A DNA stretch of 64,000 nucleotides, taken from the NCBI RefSeq assembly GCF_001269885.1, contig NZ_LHVH01000028.1, positions 25,893 through 89,892 of the forward strand. Direction: 5' to 3'. A program made the translations under genes and the position numbers. The DNA is from Pseudomonas kilonensis. Lineage in GTDB: Bacteria > Pseudomonadota > Gammaproteobacteria > Pseudomonadales > Pseudomonadaceae. Shown in pieces: positions 44,068-52,556 of this stretch (its first letter is position 1; every line of letters begins with the position of its first letter). Below the pieces are notes generated by a model. It saw nothing but the letters and a program-made list of their open reading frames with translations. It had not been told where the DNA came from and did no database searches.

Positions 44068-44385
44068 ATGGTCATCGATTTCAATCGTTTAAACAGCTCT
44101 TCACCGCTGACAGGCACTACGCGTACCAGCGCCACCAAGGAAACCGCCGAAGCCGGCAAATCCGCGCCGCTGCCTACACCCGCCGAACAAGTCAGCAACG
44201 GGGAGTCGGTACACCTCAGCACTGAGGCTCAGCAGTTGCAGAAGGTCACTGACAAGCTGCGCGATCAACCTGTCGTCGACAACGCCCGCGTGGCCGAGTT
44301 GAAAGCAGCAATCGCCGATGGCAGCTACAAAGTCGACAGCAACCGCGTAGCCAGCAAACTGCTCAACTTCGAAGCCCAGCGCTAG
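44068..44385 (+). CDS. flgM: anti-sigma-28 factor FlgM
   Basis: 105 residues. It binds FliA and is exported through the hook-basal body so that late genes start after hook completion. N-terminal half is low-complexity and probably disordered; the C-terminal FliA-binding part is VDNARVAELKAAIADGSYKV and ASKLLNFEAQR. ATG 44068 follows AGAGG. The FliA promoter upstream gives autoregulated feedback. Confidence 0.94.
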   Translation: MVIDFNRLNSSSPLTGTTRTSATKETAEAGKSAPLPTPAEQVSNGESVHLSTEAQQLQKVTDKLRDQPVVDNARVAELKAAIADGSYKVDSNRVASKLLNFEAQR

Positions 44386-44432
44386 GCCACCGCCTGCGCC
44401 AGGCTTTTGGACGCTAAGACCCAAGGCCAGCC

Positions 44433-44900
44433 ATGCACGACACTCATTTATTGCAACTGATCATCGACGACTTTGTTCCAGCACAACAATTGCTGGAATT
44501 GTTGCAGGCCGAATCCGTGGCACTGCACGGTCGCGACATGCCTCTGCTGGAGAATATCCTGGCGCAGAAACAGGCATTGATCATCTTGCTTGACCAGCAT
44601 GGCCGCAAACGCAGCGAGATCCTCGCCAGCCTCAACCTGCCCGCCAATCATGACGGCCTTGAGCAGTTGGCCAGCCAGTCGACCCTCGGCGATCAGTTGC
44701 TGTCCCAGAGCAACGTGCTCAACGACCTGCTCGCCCAATGCCAGGCGACCAACGCCCGCAACGGCCAGTCGATCCTGATGCAGCAGGCCGCCACCGCCAA
44801 CCAGTTGCGCATTCTCAACGGTGGCGAGATCCCGACGCTGTATGACGCTAGCGGTTCAACGGCCCGAATGGTCAAGCACCGCCCGCTCAGCCAGGCATGA
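44433..44900 (+). CDS. flgN: flagellar export chaperone FlgN
   Basis: 155 residues, mostly helical. Chaperone for hook-filament junction proteins FlgK and FlgL. The leucine-rich N-terminus (LLQLIIDDFVPAQQLLELLQ) and SNVLNDLLAQCQATNARNGQ fit the FlgN family. AAGG before the ATG; 47 bp after flgM. Confidence 0.9.
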   Translation: MHDTHLLQLIIDDFVPAQQLLELLQAESVALHGRDMPLLENILAQKQALIILLDQHGRKRSEILASLNLPANHDGLEQLASQSTLGDQLLSQSNVLNDLLAQCQATNARNGQSILMQQAATANQLRILNGGEIPTLYDASGSTARMVKHRPLSQA

Positions 44901-44992
44901 AACGAACAATGCCTTCGCTCTATCAACGCGCGATACATGCTGGCAAAATGCCCGCCTTTCGTAGTCGTATTTTGCCTGGAGATTGACTCACC

Positions 44993-45739
44993 GTGTTCAA
45001 TGCCTCAAACGCGGATGATGCTCCGCAGCCGCCCAAGGTCCTCACCACGCCCCTGGAAATCTCCGGCAACCTGCGGATGCTGCAAGAGAGCCACGACCCG
45101 CTGATCATTACCTTCCACGAACGCACCCAGCGCTTCCAGAGTTATCTGGTCAACGTCGATCGCGAGACCAACTCCATTGCCCTGGATGAAATGATCCCCC
45201 GGGACGGCGAGCGTTTCCTGCTGGCCGGCGAGCCGTTTCGTGTCGAGGGTTTCCATGACGGCGTGCGTATCGCATGGGATGGCAAGGGCCCACTGACCAT
45301 CGATGAATCCAGCGACGGTCGCTGCTATCGCGGCGCCCTGCCCGACGAAGTGGTCTATCACCAACGTCGCAACGCCTTCCGCGCCGCCCTGAAACTGGCA
45401 CAACTGGTGAGCGTTGAACTGGGCGGCGACAAGATGAAGTCCCCGGTGGATGGCAAGCTGCTGGACATTTCCGCCACCGGTTGCAAGTTGCGCTTCGAGG
45501 GCGACATCACGGAGCGTCTGCAATTGGGCCAGGTGTACGAGCGCTTCATCGCAGCCCTGCCGTTTGGCAACATGACCGCGCCAGTCGAGCTGCGCTACCT
45601 GCATTTCGAAGAAAGGATCAACACCACGTTCGCCGGTGTACGCTTCCACAACATCAGCGGCCTGGTGCAACGGCAGGTCGAGCGGTTCGTCTACCAGCTC
45701 CAGCGAGAAGCCCGGCGCTTCGATAAAGACGACCTCTGA
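44993..45739 (+). CDS. flgZ: PilZ-domain flagellar brake protein (YcgR / FlgZ)
   Basis: 248 residues, GTG start. N-terminal YcgR domain (about 20-115) and C-terminal PilZ domain. The c-di-GMP motif is present: RRNAFRAAL (RxxxR) and DISATGCKL (the usual D/NxSxxG). It slows flagella when c-di-GMP is high. flgM-flgN-flgZ order as in other pseudomonads. Confidence 0.93.
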   Translation: MFNASNADDAPQPPKVLTTPLEISGNLRMLQESHDPLIITFHERTQRFQSYLVNVDRETNSIALDEMIPRDGERFLLAGEPFRVEGFHDGVRIAWDGKGPLTIDESSDGRCYRGALPDEVVYHQRRNAFRAALKLAQLVSVELGGDKMKSPVDGKLLDISATGCKLRFEGDITERLQLGQVYERFIAALPFGNMTAPVELRYLHFEERINTTFAGVRFHNISGLVQRQVERFVYQLQREARRFDKDDL

Positions 45740-45751
45740 TTTTCGAGGCAT

Positions 45752-45792
45752 AAAAAACGGGCAGTCCCTTGCGGTGACTGCCCGTTTTTTTA
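45752..45792. terminator. Bidirectional terminator between flgZ and MFS gene
   Basis: AAAAAACGGGCAGTC ... GACTGCCCGTTTTTTT between convergent genes. Confidence 0.93.
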
Positions 45793-45800
45793 TGCCTGCT

Positions 45801-47168
45801 TCAAGGCCTGGCCTGGGTAAAACTCGGTATCTCAGGCGCCTCGGTTTCTGTTTCAGCCTCGGCCGCAGCCTCAGTGGTCGGCTCAGGCTCCACGTCCGGA
45901 TTGGCCGGCGACTGCATCTGCTCCTGCACCACCTGCTCATCCACCCGTGGATCAAGACACGCCACCAAAGGCGAACTCGACATGCTGTCCGGCATTGCCA
46001 CGTGATGCAGCGGTGCGTCATCGACCTGATGCAGGTTGGTCACCGCTTTCGGCCGGATCCGCCACACCAGCACCAAGGCGAAGAAAGCGAAGAAGGCGTA
46101 GAGCATCTGGCTGCCGAACATCTTCATCAGCACACCGGCCACCAGCGGCCCGATACTGGCGCCAACACCATAGGTCACCAGCAGCATCGCGGTCAGGGAC
46201 ACCCTTCGATCAGCTTCGACGTGGTCGTTGGAAAATGCCACCGCCAGCGGATAGAGGCAGAACTGCACCAGCGAACAGAAGAATCCCGCGACGAACAGCA
46301 CCTCCAGCGGCACCGTCGGAAGAATTGCCAATGGCAGCGCACAGATCGTCAGGACCAGCGCAAAGCAGCGGATCAACAGCGCCCGGTCATAACGGTCGGA
46401 CAGCCACCCCAGCGGCCACTGCACCAGCAATCCGGCGAAGATGCAGCTACCCATGAACAGACCGACCTGCTCGGTCGACAGGCCCTGCTGAGAGGCATAC
46501 AGGGGCGCCAGGCCATAGAACGAGCCGACGATCAACCCGGAACCCAGCACCGTACTCAATGACTGCGGCACACGCTTGATGAAGAAACGCGGCTCCATGG
46601 GCGCCGGATGCAGCGCCGCCGGGTGAATTCGCCGGGTCAGTGTCACCGGCACCAGGCACAAGGCGAAGCACAGCGCCACCAGCATCAACAGCTCAGGCCC
46701 CAGGGCCGGGTGCATGACCAGGATCAACTGGCCCAGCACCAGCCCCAGATAGGAGGCAATCATGTAGCCGCTGAACACCACGCCACGCTGCTTGGCGTCG
46801 GCCTGTTCGTTGAGCCAGCTCTCGATGACCATGTACTGGCACATCATCCCGAGGCCGACGATCATCCGCAGCACGATCCAGGCCGGCAGCCAGTCCACCA
46901 GGCCATGGCCCAGCACGGCCGCCCCGACAATCCCGGCGCAGGCCGAATAGGCGCGGATGTGGCCAACGCGGGCGATCAACCGGTGGCCGATCTTGCCACC
47001 CAGCACCAGGCCGAAATAGTTGGCGGCCATCAGCGCACCGACCCAGAGGCTGTCCACATGGTCGGCGGCCAGGCGCAAGGCCAGGTAAGTACTCAAGAGG
47101 CCCGAGCCGATCAACATCATCAGCGAGGCGAAATAAAGCGCTCGAAAAGGTTTCCAGATTTGGCGCAT
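45801..47168 (-). CDS. MFS transporter with long acidic C-terminal tail
   Basis: 455 residues. Twelve-segment MFS protein of the YcaD-like subgroup: SLWVGALMAANYFGLVLGGK, GHRLIARVGHIRAYSACAG in the cytoplasmic loop 2-3, MCQYMVIESWLNEQA, and the repeat loop GWLSDRYDRALLI. After the last membrane segment (about residue 370) comes a tail of about 80 residues rich in E, P, T and A. ATG 47168 is the family start. Substrate unknown. Confidence 0.88.
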   Translation of the reverse strand: MRQIWKPFRALYFASLMMLIGSGLLSTYLALRLAADHVDSLWVGALMAANYFGLVLGGKIGHRLIARVGHIRAYSACAGIVGAAVLGHGLVDWLPAWIVLRMIVGLGMMCQYMVIESWLNEQADAKQRGVVFSGYMIASYLGLVLGQLILVMHPALGPELLMLVALCFALCLVPVTLTRRIHPAALHPAPMEPRFFIKRVPQSLSTVLGSGLIVGSFYGLAPLYASQQGLSTEQVGLFMGSCIFAGLLVQWPLGWLSDRYDRALLIRCFALVLTICALPLAILPTVPLEVLFVAGFFCSLVQFCLYPLAVAFSNDHVEADRRVSLTAMLLVTYGVGASIGPLVAGVLMKMFGSQMLYAFFAFFALVLVWRIRPKAVTNLHQVDDAPLHHVAMPDSMSSSPLVACLDPRVDEQVVQEQMQSPANPDVEPEPTTEAAAEAETETEAPEIPSFTQARP

Positions 47169-47238
47169 CGGCGTTCCGAGCGGCTCCTTGAGGTGAGTAA
47201 GGGCTACCTGTTGAAGATAGCCCGAATGCGACGGTTCG

Positions 47239-48582
47239 TTATGCCTGGGCCGCGAGGACACGCCGCTCCCAGGGCGTGATTTCATCGAAGAAGCTGGTCA
47301 GTTCCAGGGTCTTGGAGGCGATGTAGCCTTCGATGAACTCCGTACCGAACAGTTCCTTCGCCAGATGACTACGCTTCAGACGCTCCAGGGCAGCATGCAA
47401 GGTACATGGCAGCGACAGATTATCCGGCACTTCGAATTCGCCCTGGATCGCCGCGCTCGGCTCCAGGTGATGTTCGATCCCATACAGCCCGGCGGCCAGG
47501 CTGGCAGCAATCGCCAGATAGGGGTTGGCATCGGCCCCCGGCAAGCGGTTCTCGACCCGCCGGGCCACTGGCGAACTGGCGGGAATCCGCAACCCGGCCG
47601 AACGGTTGTCATGGGACCAACAGGCATTGTTCGGTGAGGCGAACGGGTGGCACAGGCGCTGGTAGGAATTCACATTCGGCGCGAACAACGCGGTGAAATC
47701 CGCCAGGCATGCCTGTTGCCCACCGATGAAGTGCCGGAAAGCGGCCGTCGGTTCGCCTGCCTCGTCGCTGAAGACGTTGCGACCGCTGTCCGCCTCGACG
47801 ACGCTCTGGTGGATATGCATCGAGCTGCCCGGCGTGTGGGCCAGGGGCTTGGACATGCAGACCACGGTCAGGCCGTGCTTGAGGGCCACTTCCTTGAGCA
47901 GGTGCTTGAACAGGAACGTCTGGTCGGCCAGCAACAGCGGATCGCCGTGCAGCAGATTGATCTCGAACTGGCTCACGCCCATTTCATGCATGAAGGTGTC
48001 GCGAGGCAGGCCCAGCGCCGCCATGCAGGCATAGACTTCACTGAAGAACGGGCGCAGGCCGTTGTTGGAGCTGACGCTGAACGCCGAATGGCCGTCTTCA
48101 CGACGCCCATCCAGGCCCATCGGCGGCTGGAACGGCTGGGTCGGGTCCGGGTTGGGGGCGAACACGAAGAATTCCAGTTCGGTCGCCACCACCGGCGCCA
48201 GGCCAAGGGCGGCATAGCGAGCGACAACGGCCTTGAGCTGGCCGCGCGTCGAGAGCCGGGAGCTTTCACCGCTCAGCTCGTCGGCGTCGCAGATCGCCAG
48301 GGCACGGGGCTGTTGGCTCCAGGGCAGGCGGTGGATCTGTTTCGGATCGGCCACCAACGCCAGGTCGCCGTCGTCGCTGCCGTAGAAACGCGACGGCGGA
48401 TAACCGCCCATGATGCATTGCAGCAGCACGCCCCGCGCCAACTGCAGCCGCCGGCCTTCGAGGAAACCCTCAGCGGTCATTACCTTGCCCCGCGGCACGC
48501 CATTCAAATCCGGCGTGACACATTCAATCTCATCAATGCCCGTCAGTCGCTGCGCGAGTGAACGCTGGCCATCGGTCGTCAT
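47239..48582 (-). CDS. glutamine synthetase family protein (gamma-glutamylpolyamine synthetase-like)
   Basis: 447 residues, shorter than GlnA. Its catalytic core is intact: ATELEFFVF, GVSQFEINL, PGSSMHIHQS, NNRSAGLRIP-type SHDNRSAGLRIP, and VENRLPGADANPYLAIA. The C-terminal adenylylation loop of GlnA is absent. This pattern fits the PuuA/PauA/SpuI group that glutamylates putrescine or other polyamines for catabolism. AAGGA precedes the ATG. No polyamine pathway genes are adjacent, so the substrate is inferred. Confidence 0.88.
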   Translation of the reverse strand: MTTDGQRSLAQRLTGIDEIECVTPDLNGVPRGKVMTAEGFLEGRRLQLARGVLLQCIMGGYPPSRFYGSDDGDLALVADPKQIHRLPWSQQPRALAICDADELSGESSRLSTRGQLKAVVARYAALGLAPVVATELEFFVFAPNPDPTQPFQPPMGLDGRREDGHSAFSVSSNNGLRPFFSEVYACMAALGLPRDTFMHEMGVSQFEINLLHGDPLLLADQTFLFKHLLKEVALKHGLTVVCMSKPLAHTPGSSMHIHQSVVEADSGRNVFSDEAGEPTAAFRHFIGGQQACLADFTALFAPNVNSYQRLCHPFASPNNACWSHDNRSAGLRIPASSPVARRVENRLPGADANPYLAIAASLAAGLYGIEHHLEPSAAIQGEFEVPDNLSLPCTLHAALERLKRSHLAKELFGTEFIEGYIASKTLELTSFFDEITPWERRVLAAQA

Positions 48583-48690
48583 GACGCAATCCTTGTTATG
48601 TGCGAGCCGCGAACGGCAACCCGTACAAAATAGGCTTCAGCTGTTCGGAATATCAAGCACCCGGAGGCAATAAACACCGAGTGCGGGAAA

Positions 48691-48780
48691 TGTGGGAGCG
48701 GGCTTGCTCGCGAAAGCGGTGTATCAGTCAGCAAATGTATGACTGATACACCGCTTTCGCGAGCAAGCCCGCTCCCACAG
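48691..48780. repeat. REP doublet (family A)
   Basis: TGTGGGAGCGGGCTTGCTCG with CGAAAGCGGTGTATCAGTCA and its inverse, upstream of the GS-family gene. Confidence 0.92.
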
Positions 48781-48818
48781 GGGGTATGTGTTGGCAGGGA
48801 GATTTATGAAGCGATTGC

Positions 48819-49511
48819 TCAGGGCAGATAAAGCCGGAACACCCCACCACCCAACACACCGCCATTGGCAATCTCGGTGCGCCCGCTCACCCCGCCGCGC
48901 TGATGCAGCCCGGCGATCCGCGCGGCGAAGTACAGGCCCAGCCCGGTGCTGCCGCTGCTGTGGTTGATACCCTGCACATACTCGGCCTGACGCTCGATCA
49001 TCTCTGGCGGGTAACCTTCACCGTCGTCGTTGATGGTCAGCACCAATTGCCCGGCCTCATCGCTGACACTGATCAGCAGCGCCTGGCGCGCATGGCGAAT
49101 GGCGTTGTTGATGCAATTGTCGAGCACCGACGCCACCAGCTCACGGTCGAAAAAGCCCAAGGGGCTGAGCGGATCGACGTCATAGGTGACCATGATCCCG
49201 CGACTGCGGAACACATCCTGATGGCCGGCCAGTTGCGCCTCGATGAAGTCATCCAGCTCATGGTAGGCCGGGTGCAGCGGCAATTGGTTGACGCCGAGCT
49301 TGTACAGCCCCAGCAACTGCACCATGAGGCCATTGAGATGGGCGAACTCGAACTCGATGACGCCCTGCTCCGAGGTTTGCCGCTCGGATTCGGGCAAGCG
49401 TTCGAGCCATTGCCCATGCGCCTGCATGAGCAAGGTCAGGGAGTTTTTCATGTCGTGCACGGTCGACGCGATCACCGTGGAAAAATCGAGGGCCTGTTCG
49501 CTGTCACTCAT
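48819..49511 (-). CDS. cytosolic histidine kinase without sensor domain
   Basis: 230 residues, no membrane segment. Starts MSDSEQALDFSTVIASTVHD; the likely phospho-His is in HDMKNSLTLLMQAHG, followed at once by an HATPase domain (DNCINNAIRHARQA, NDDGEGYPPEM, STGLGLYFAARIAG). The first eight bases overlap the upstream receiver-TPR gene, so the two proteins are translated together and probably form a pair. Input signal unknown. Confidence 0.88.
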   Translation of the reverse strand: MSDSEQALDFSTVIASTVHDMKNSLTLLMQAHGQWLERLPESERQTSEQGVIEFEFAHLNGLMVQLLGLYKLGVNQLPLHPAYHELDDFIEAQLAGHQDVFRSRGIMVTYDVDPLSPLGFFDRELVASVLDNCINNAIRHARQALLISVSDEAGQLVLTINDDGEGYPPEMIERQAEYVQGINHSSGSTGLGLYFAARIAGLHQRGGVSGRTEIANGGVLGGGVFRLYLP

Positions 49512-51111
49512 CGCCAAATGCCTTGCTTCGCAGTTTTTGATAACGCGCAAAACGCGCATCGGTGTCGGGCATCATGCCCACCAGTTTCAGGCAGGCGCGG
49601 CACTCCTGCAGCAGTTCCGACTCCACACTGGTGTCGGTGCCATGCAGCAGCGATTGCGCCATGTTCAGGGCAATACTGATGTTCTTCGGTTGCATCTTCA
49701 GCGCGCGGCGGAACAGCTCCCGCGCCTCCGGCAACGCGCCGGTCTTGTAGACCCGCACGCCTTCGCGGTTCAACTCGGCGGCGGCATTGCCCTGGTTGAG
49801 GATGTTCGGGTCGTCGGTCAGCTTGGCGATGCCTTGCATCACCGTCGGGTCATCACCGTAGATTTCCGCGCAGTTCTTGAGCATCGACTCGCCGGCGCTG
49901 GTCTGGCCAAGCATTTGCAATTGCTTGGCCACCAGCAACGCAGCCTCGGCGCTCATGAACTGCTCCATGCCATCGAGGCGCTGCAAAGCCTGTTCGGTGA
50001 GCTTCTCGGCGGTTTCGGCATCGTTGAGCAACAGGCTGGTGGCCTTCATCAGCCGCGCCCGAACCTGCAACCCCGGGTCGTTGAGGTTCTCCTTCGCCAC
50101 GGCGCTGAGAGTCGTGTTGATCTCCAGCCGGGTGCGGGTGTCGAGGCCTTTTTCGCTGCCCTTGCTGATCAACGCATGGGCCAGGCCGAGGTTGCTTTCC
50201 GGGTCCTTGAAGCGCGACTGCGCGCCCTGCCCGACCGCCTGGCGATAGGCCCGGGAAGCCGTGTCATAGTCTTCGTTGGTCATCGCCAGCTTGCCCAACA
50301 ACGATTGGCGGCGCACCGCCAGCGGCGACAGGCGCACCGCCTCTTCCAGCACGTGCTGCGCCTGTTTGGTGTCACCTTCGGCCACCAGCACGTCGGCCAT
50401 GCCGTCGTACAACGCCGGCATCATTGGAAAGACTTTCAGGGCCTTTTCATAAACGGCCTTGGCCTGCCCCACCTGACCACGCTTGAACATCAACTTGCCC
50501 AGCCCCACGTAAGCCCACGGCAACGGGCGATCCGCGATGATCGAGTTGTACAGTCGTTCAAGGGCCTCGTTCTGATTCAGGTCGCGCAACGCATCAGCCC
50601 GATAACGCAGGCACAACGGCCCGTAGCGCGGGTCCTGCTTGCACAAGGCGATGCAGGCATTGAGCACTTCCATCGGCTTGCCACGATCGAGGGCCTGCAG
50701 GATTGGCTTGAGCAGGGTCTTGCGCTGCTCGAGCCGCTCCAGCCGCTGGGCCAGGCCGGAGCGGTTGAACGGTTTGGTCAGGTACGCATCAGGCTCATGC
50801 TCCAAGGCACTGAGCACCATCGCCTGGCTGGTCTCAGCGGTCACCATGAGGAAAACACTTTCATGGCTGATCAACTTTTCGACCATCAGGTCTTCAAGCA
50901 CCTGCTGGCCATTCTTGCGCCCATCGCCCAGGTGATAATCCTGCAAGATGAAGTCATAGCGTTTCTGCGAGCACATGCGCAGCGCCACTTCACCGGTGTC
51001 GGCGGTGTCCACGTCCTTGACGCCCAGCTCACGCAGCATGGAGCGGATCGAACTGCGAAAATCCGAGAAATCATCGACGATCAGAAAACTTTTTTGGTGG
51101 TACGCCAGCAT
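49504..51111 (-). CDS. response regulator receiver-TPR protein
   Basis: 535 residues. CheY-like receiver at about 1-125 (FLIVDDFSDFRSSIRSML; phospho-Asp in DFILQDYHLGDG; Lys in PDAYLTKPF). The remainder is TPR-like helical repeats (for example PWAYVGLGKLMFKRGQVGQA, PALYDGMADVLVAEGD, EARELFRRALKMQPKN). No DNA-binding or enzymatic output domain. Output is probably by protein binding through the TPRs. ATG 51111 is the receiver start. Confidence 0.88.
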   Translation of the reverse strand: MLAYHQKSFLIVDDFSDFRSSIRSMLRELGVKDVDTADTGEVALRMCSQKRYDFILQDYHLGDGRKNGQQVLEDLMVEKLISHESVFLMVTAETSQAMVLSALEHEPDAYLTKPFNRSGLAQRLERLEQRKTLLKPILQALDRGKPMEVLNACIALCKQDPRYGPLCLRYRADALRDLNQNEALERLYNSIIADRPLPWAYVGLGKLMFKRGQVGQAKAVYEKALKVFPMMPALYDGMADVLVAEGDTKQAQHVLEEAVRLSPLAVRRQSLLGKLAMTNEDYDTASRAYRQAVGQGAQSRFKDPESNLGLAHALISKGSEKGLDTRTRLEINTTLSAVAKENLNDPGLQVRARLMKATSLLLNDAETAEKLTEQALQRLDGMEQFMSAEAALLVAKQLQMLGQTSAGESMLKNCAEIYGDDPTVMQGIAKLTDDPNILNQGNAAAELNREGVRVYKTGALPEARELFRRALKMQPKNISIALNMAQSLLHGTDTSVESELLQECRACLKLVGMMPDTDARFARYQKLRSKAFGDE

Positions 51112-51462
51112 CGAGGATGTCCAGGCAAGTAAGAAAATAACCCAATGGCATAACAACGAAACGCCGTGTCACAGCCCCGAAGCGCGCAGATGATAGCCAC
51201 CAACCAGCAACGTTCAAGGGATTTCAGCAACCGCTTGGCCTGGCTGAGTCGTGACGCACATTGCGAGCCGAAACGCAGAAGACAACCGGGCTCATCGGGT
51301 TATCGGCAGGCGATGGCGTTCCGTTAAGGGGAAACGCGTGGCAGAAACCGAGTGCGAAGGATCAGCTAAACACAGAACCCGTGGCGAGGTTGTTGATCGT
51401 TCGGGAGATGGGGACGCGAGCAGGAAAAGTCAGCGGCAATTTCGCTAACCCATTGTTTATAA
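51112..51462. other. 351-bp gene-free stretch
   Basis: Between the receiver-TPR gene and tRNA-Arg(CCT). Short frames here lack start signals and coding-like composition. No integrase remnant or duplicated tRNA end is seen. Confidence 0.5.
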
Positions 51463-51539
51463 TGGTGTCCCAGGGCAGGTTCGAACTGCCAACCTTCCCC
51501 TTAGGAGGGGGATGCTCTATCCAATTGAGCTACTGAGAC
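51463..51539 (-). tRNA. tRNA-Arg (anticodon CCT)
   Basis: 77 nt including encoded CCA. Acceptor GTCTCAG pairs with CTGGGAC; anticodon loop CTCCTAA within the TCCCC/GGGGA stem gives CCT (codon AGG); T-loop TTCGAAC. Confidence 0.95.
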
Positions 51540-51724
51540 ACGAGTCGACCACGAGAGACGCGGTGCGCAGGACGGCGTGCATGTTAACGACCTGCCCTGC
51601 GTTTGTCATGTCGCCCATGGCTTTTTAAGTGTAGGCAAATAGTACTCCCTGTAAGGCTGACAGATCCTGGACGCCGAGCTTGGGCCGCCATTCATCTGTC
51701 CTGGCTCACTTATCCTAGTAAATC

Positions 51725-51735
51725 GGCCATTTGCC
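51725..51735. promoter_or_regulatory. Candidate AmrZ operator (GGC-N5-GCC)
   Basis: GGCCATTTGCC has the GGC-N5-GCC form given for AmrZ sites in Pseudomonas. About 330 bp upstream of amrZ, in a 525-bp gene-free region (51540-52064). AmrZ represses its own gene in P. aeruginosa. Confidence 0.4.
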
Positions 51736-51981
51736 ACTATCCTGTACAAGACAGGGACGGCACAGGTTTTTGTCCATTTCCGTTATCCGCCAGACGGTAT
51801 GGCACATAGACACAATCCGACGGTCACAGATGCGAACCTGTTGTTTTTTACCAACCAGTCCGCATTTTTTGATGAAGGGTACTGGCAGAACGCCTTTACC
51901 CGGATCAGAATTTGTCACAGAATTGGCGCCAATGATCTGGCAATTTTGAGGCATGATGCGGGCCTCTTAACAATTCAGGTT

Positions 51982-52009
51982 GAACATTTGGCAATGGAGC
52001 TTGTCCTAT
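51982..52009 (+). promoter_or_regulatory. Candidate AlgU (sigma-22) promoter of amrZ
   Basis: GAACAT-N16-TCCTAT resembles the AlgU/RpoE consensus GAACTT-N16-TCTGA. The spacer contains TTGGCAATGG, similar to an AmrZ half-site. It lies 55 bp before the amrZ ATG. Confidence 0.45.
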
Positions 52010-52064
52010 CGACATCCTGCGGCCAATCCCGAGAACCGCTCCCCTGAACTAACCGGTTAAATAT

Positions 52065-52391
52065 ATGCGCCCATTGAAACAGGCAATTTATTCCAGCCGT
52101 ACGGCTGACAAGTTCGTCGTACGTCTGCCAGACGGAATGCGGGAACGCATTGCCGAAGTGGCTCGCAATCATCACCGCAGCATGAACTCTGAAATCATCG
52201 CGCGTCTTGAGCAAAGCCTTATTCAGGAAGGCGCGTTGGGTGAAGAGTTGAGCATGCGCCTGGACAGCCCGGAGCTGTCATTGCATGAGCGCGAACTGCT
52301 TCAACGCTTCCGACAACTCTCCCATCGCCAGCAGAACGCCCTCGTTTCGCTGATTGCCCATGACGCAGAAATGGCCGCAGACGCGACCTGA
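52065..52391 (+). CDS. amrZ: ribbon-helix-helix regulator AmrZ
   Basis: 108 residues. Arc-family DNA-binding protein that controls alginate, twitching, c-di-GMP genes and flagella. Flexible N-terminus MRPLKQAIYSSRTAD, beta strand KFVVRLPDGM, helices with RSMNSEIIARLEQSL, and a C-terminal tetramer region LSLHERELLQRFRQLSHRQQ. This closely follows P. aeruginosa AmrZ. No Shine-Dalgarno site is evident; the palindrome TAACCGGTTA lies 6 bp before the ATG. Confidence 0.95.
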   Translation: MRPLKQAIYSSRTADKFVVRLPDGMRERIAEVARNHHRSMNSEIIARLEQSLIQEGALGEELSMRLDSPELSLHERELLQRFRQLSHRQQNALVSLIAHDAEMAADAT

Positions 52392-52407
52392 TAGCCCCCA
52401 AATACTC

Positions 52408-52435
52408 AAGCCAGCCTCGTGCTGGCTTTTTTTTG
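52408..52435 (+). terminator. Rho-independent terminator of amrZ
   Basis: AGCCAGC-CTCGT-GCTGGCT followed by eight T. Confidence 0.93.
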
Positions 52436-52556
52436 CCTGGCGTTTGGCCCAAACCTGCATTTCAAGCGCTCATCAGAGCCATCGAATCAGCACCACTGCC
52501 GATCCATGGCAGTGATGCTAAATTGATTCGCTAAAAGCATGGGCCCGGAGGCCTGC

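Noticed and set aside
51112..51539. tRNA-Arg(CCT) as an integration site with a resident island
   Set aside because: No integrase gene or duplicated tRNA 3' end was seen on either side within the window.
51731..52047. Short open frames before amrZ
   Set aside because: They overlap the candidate promoter elements, lack ribosome sites and encode no plausible protein.
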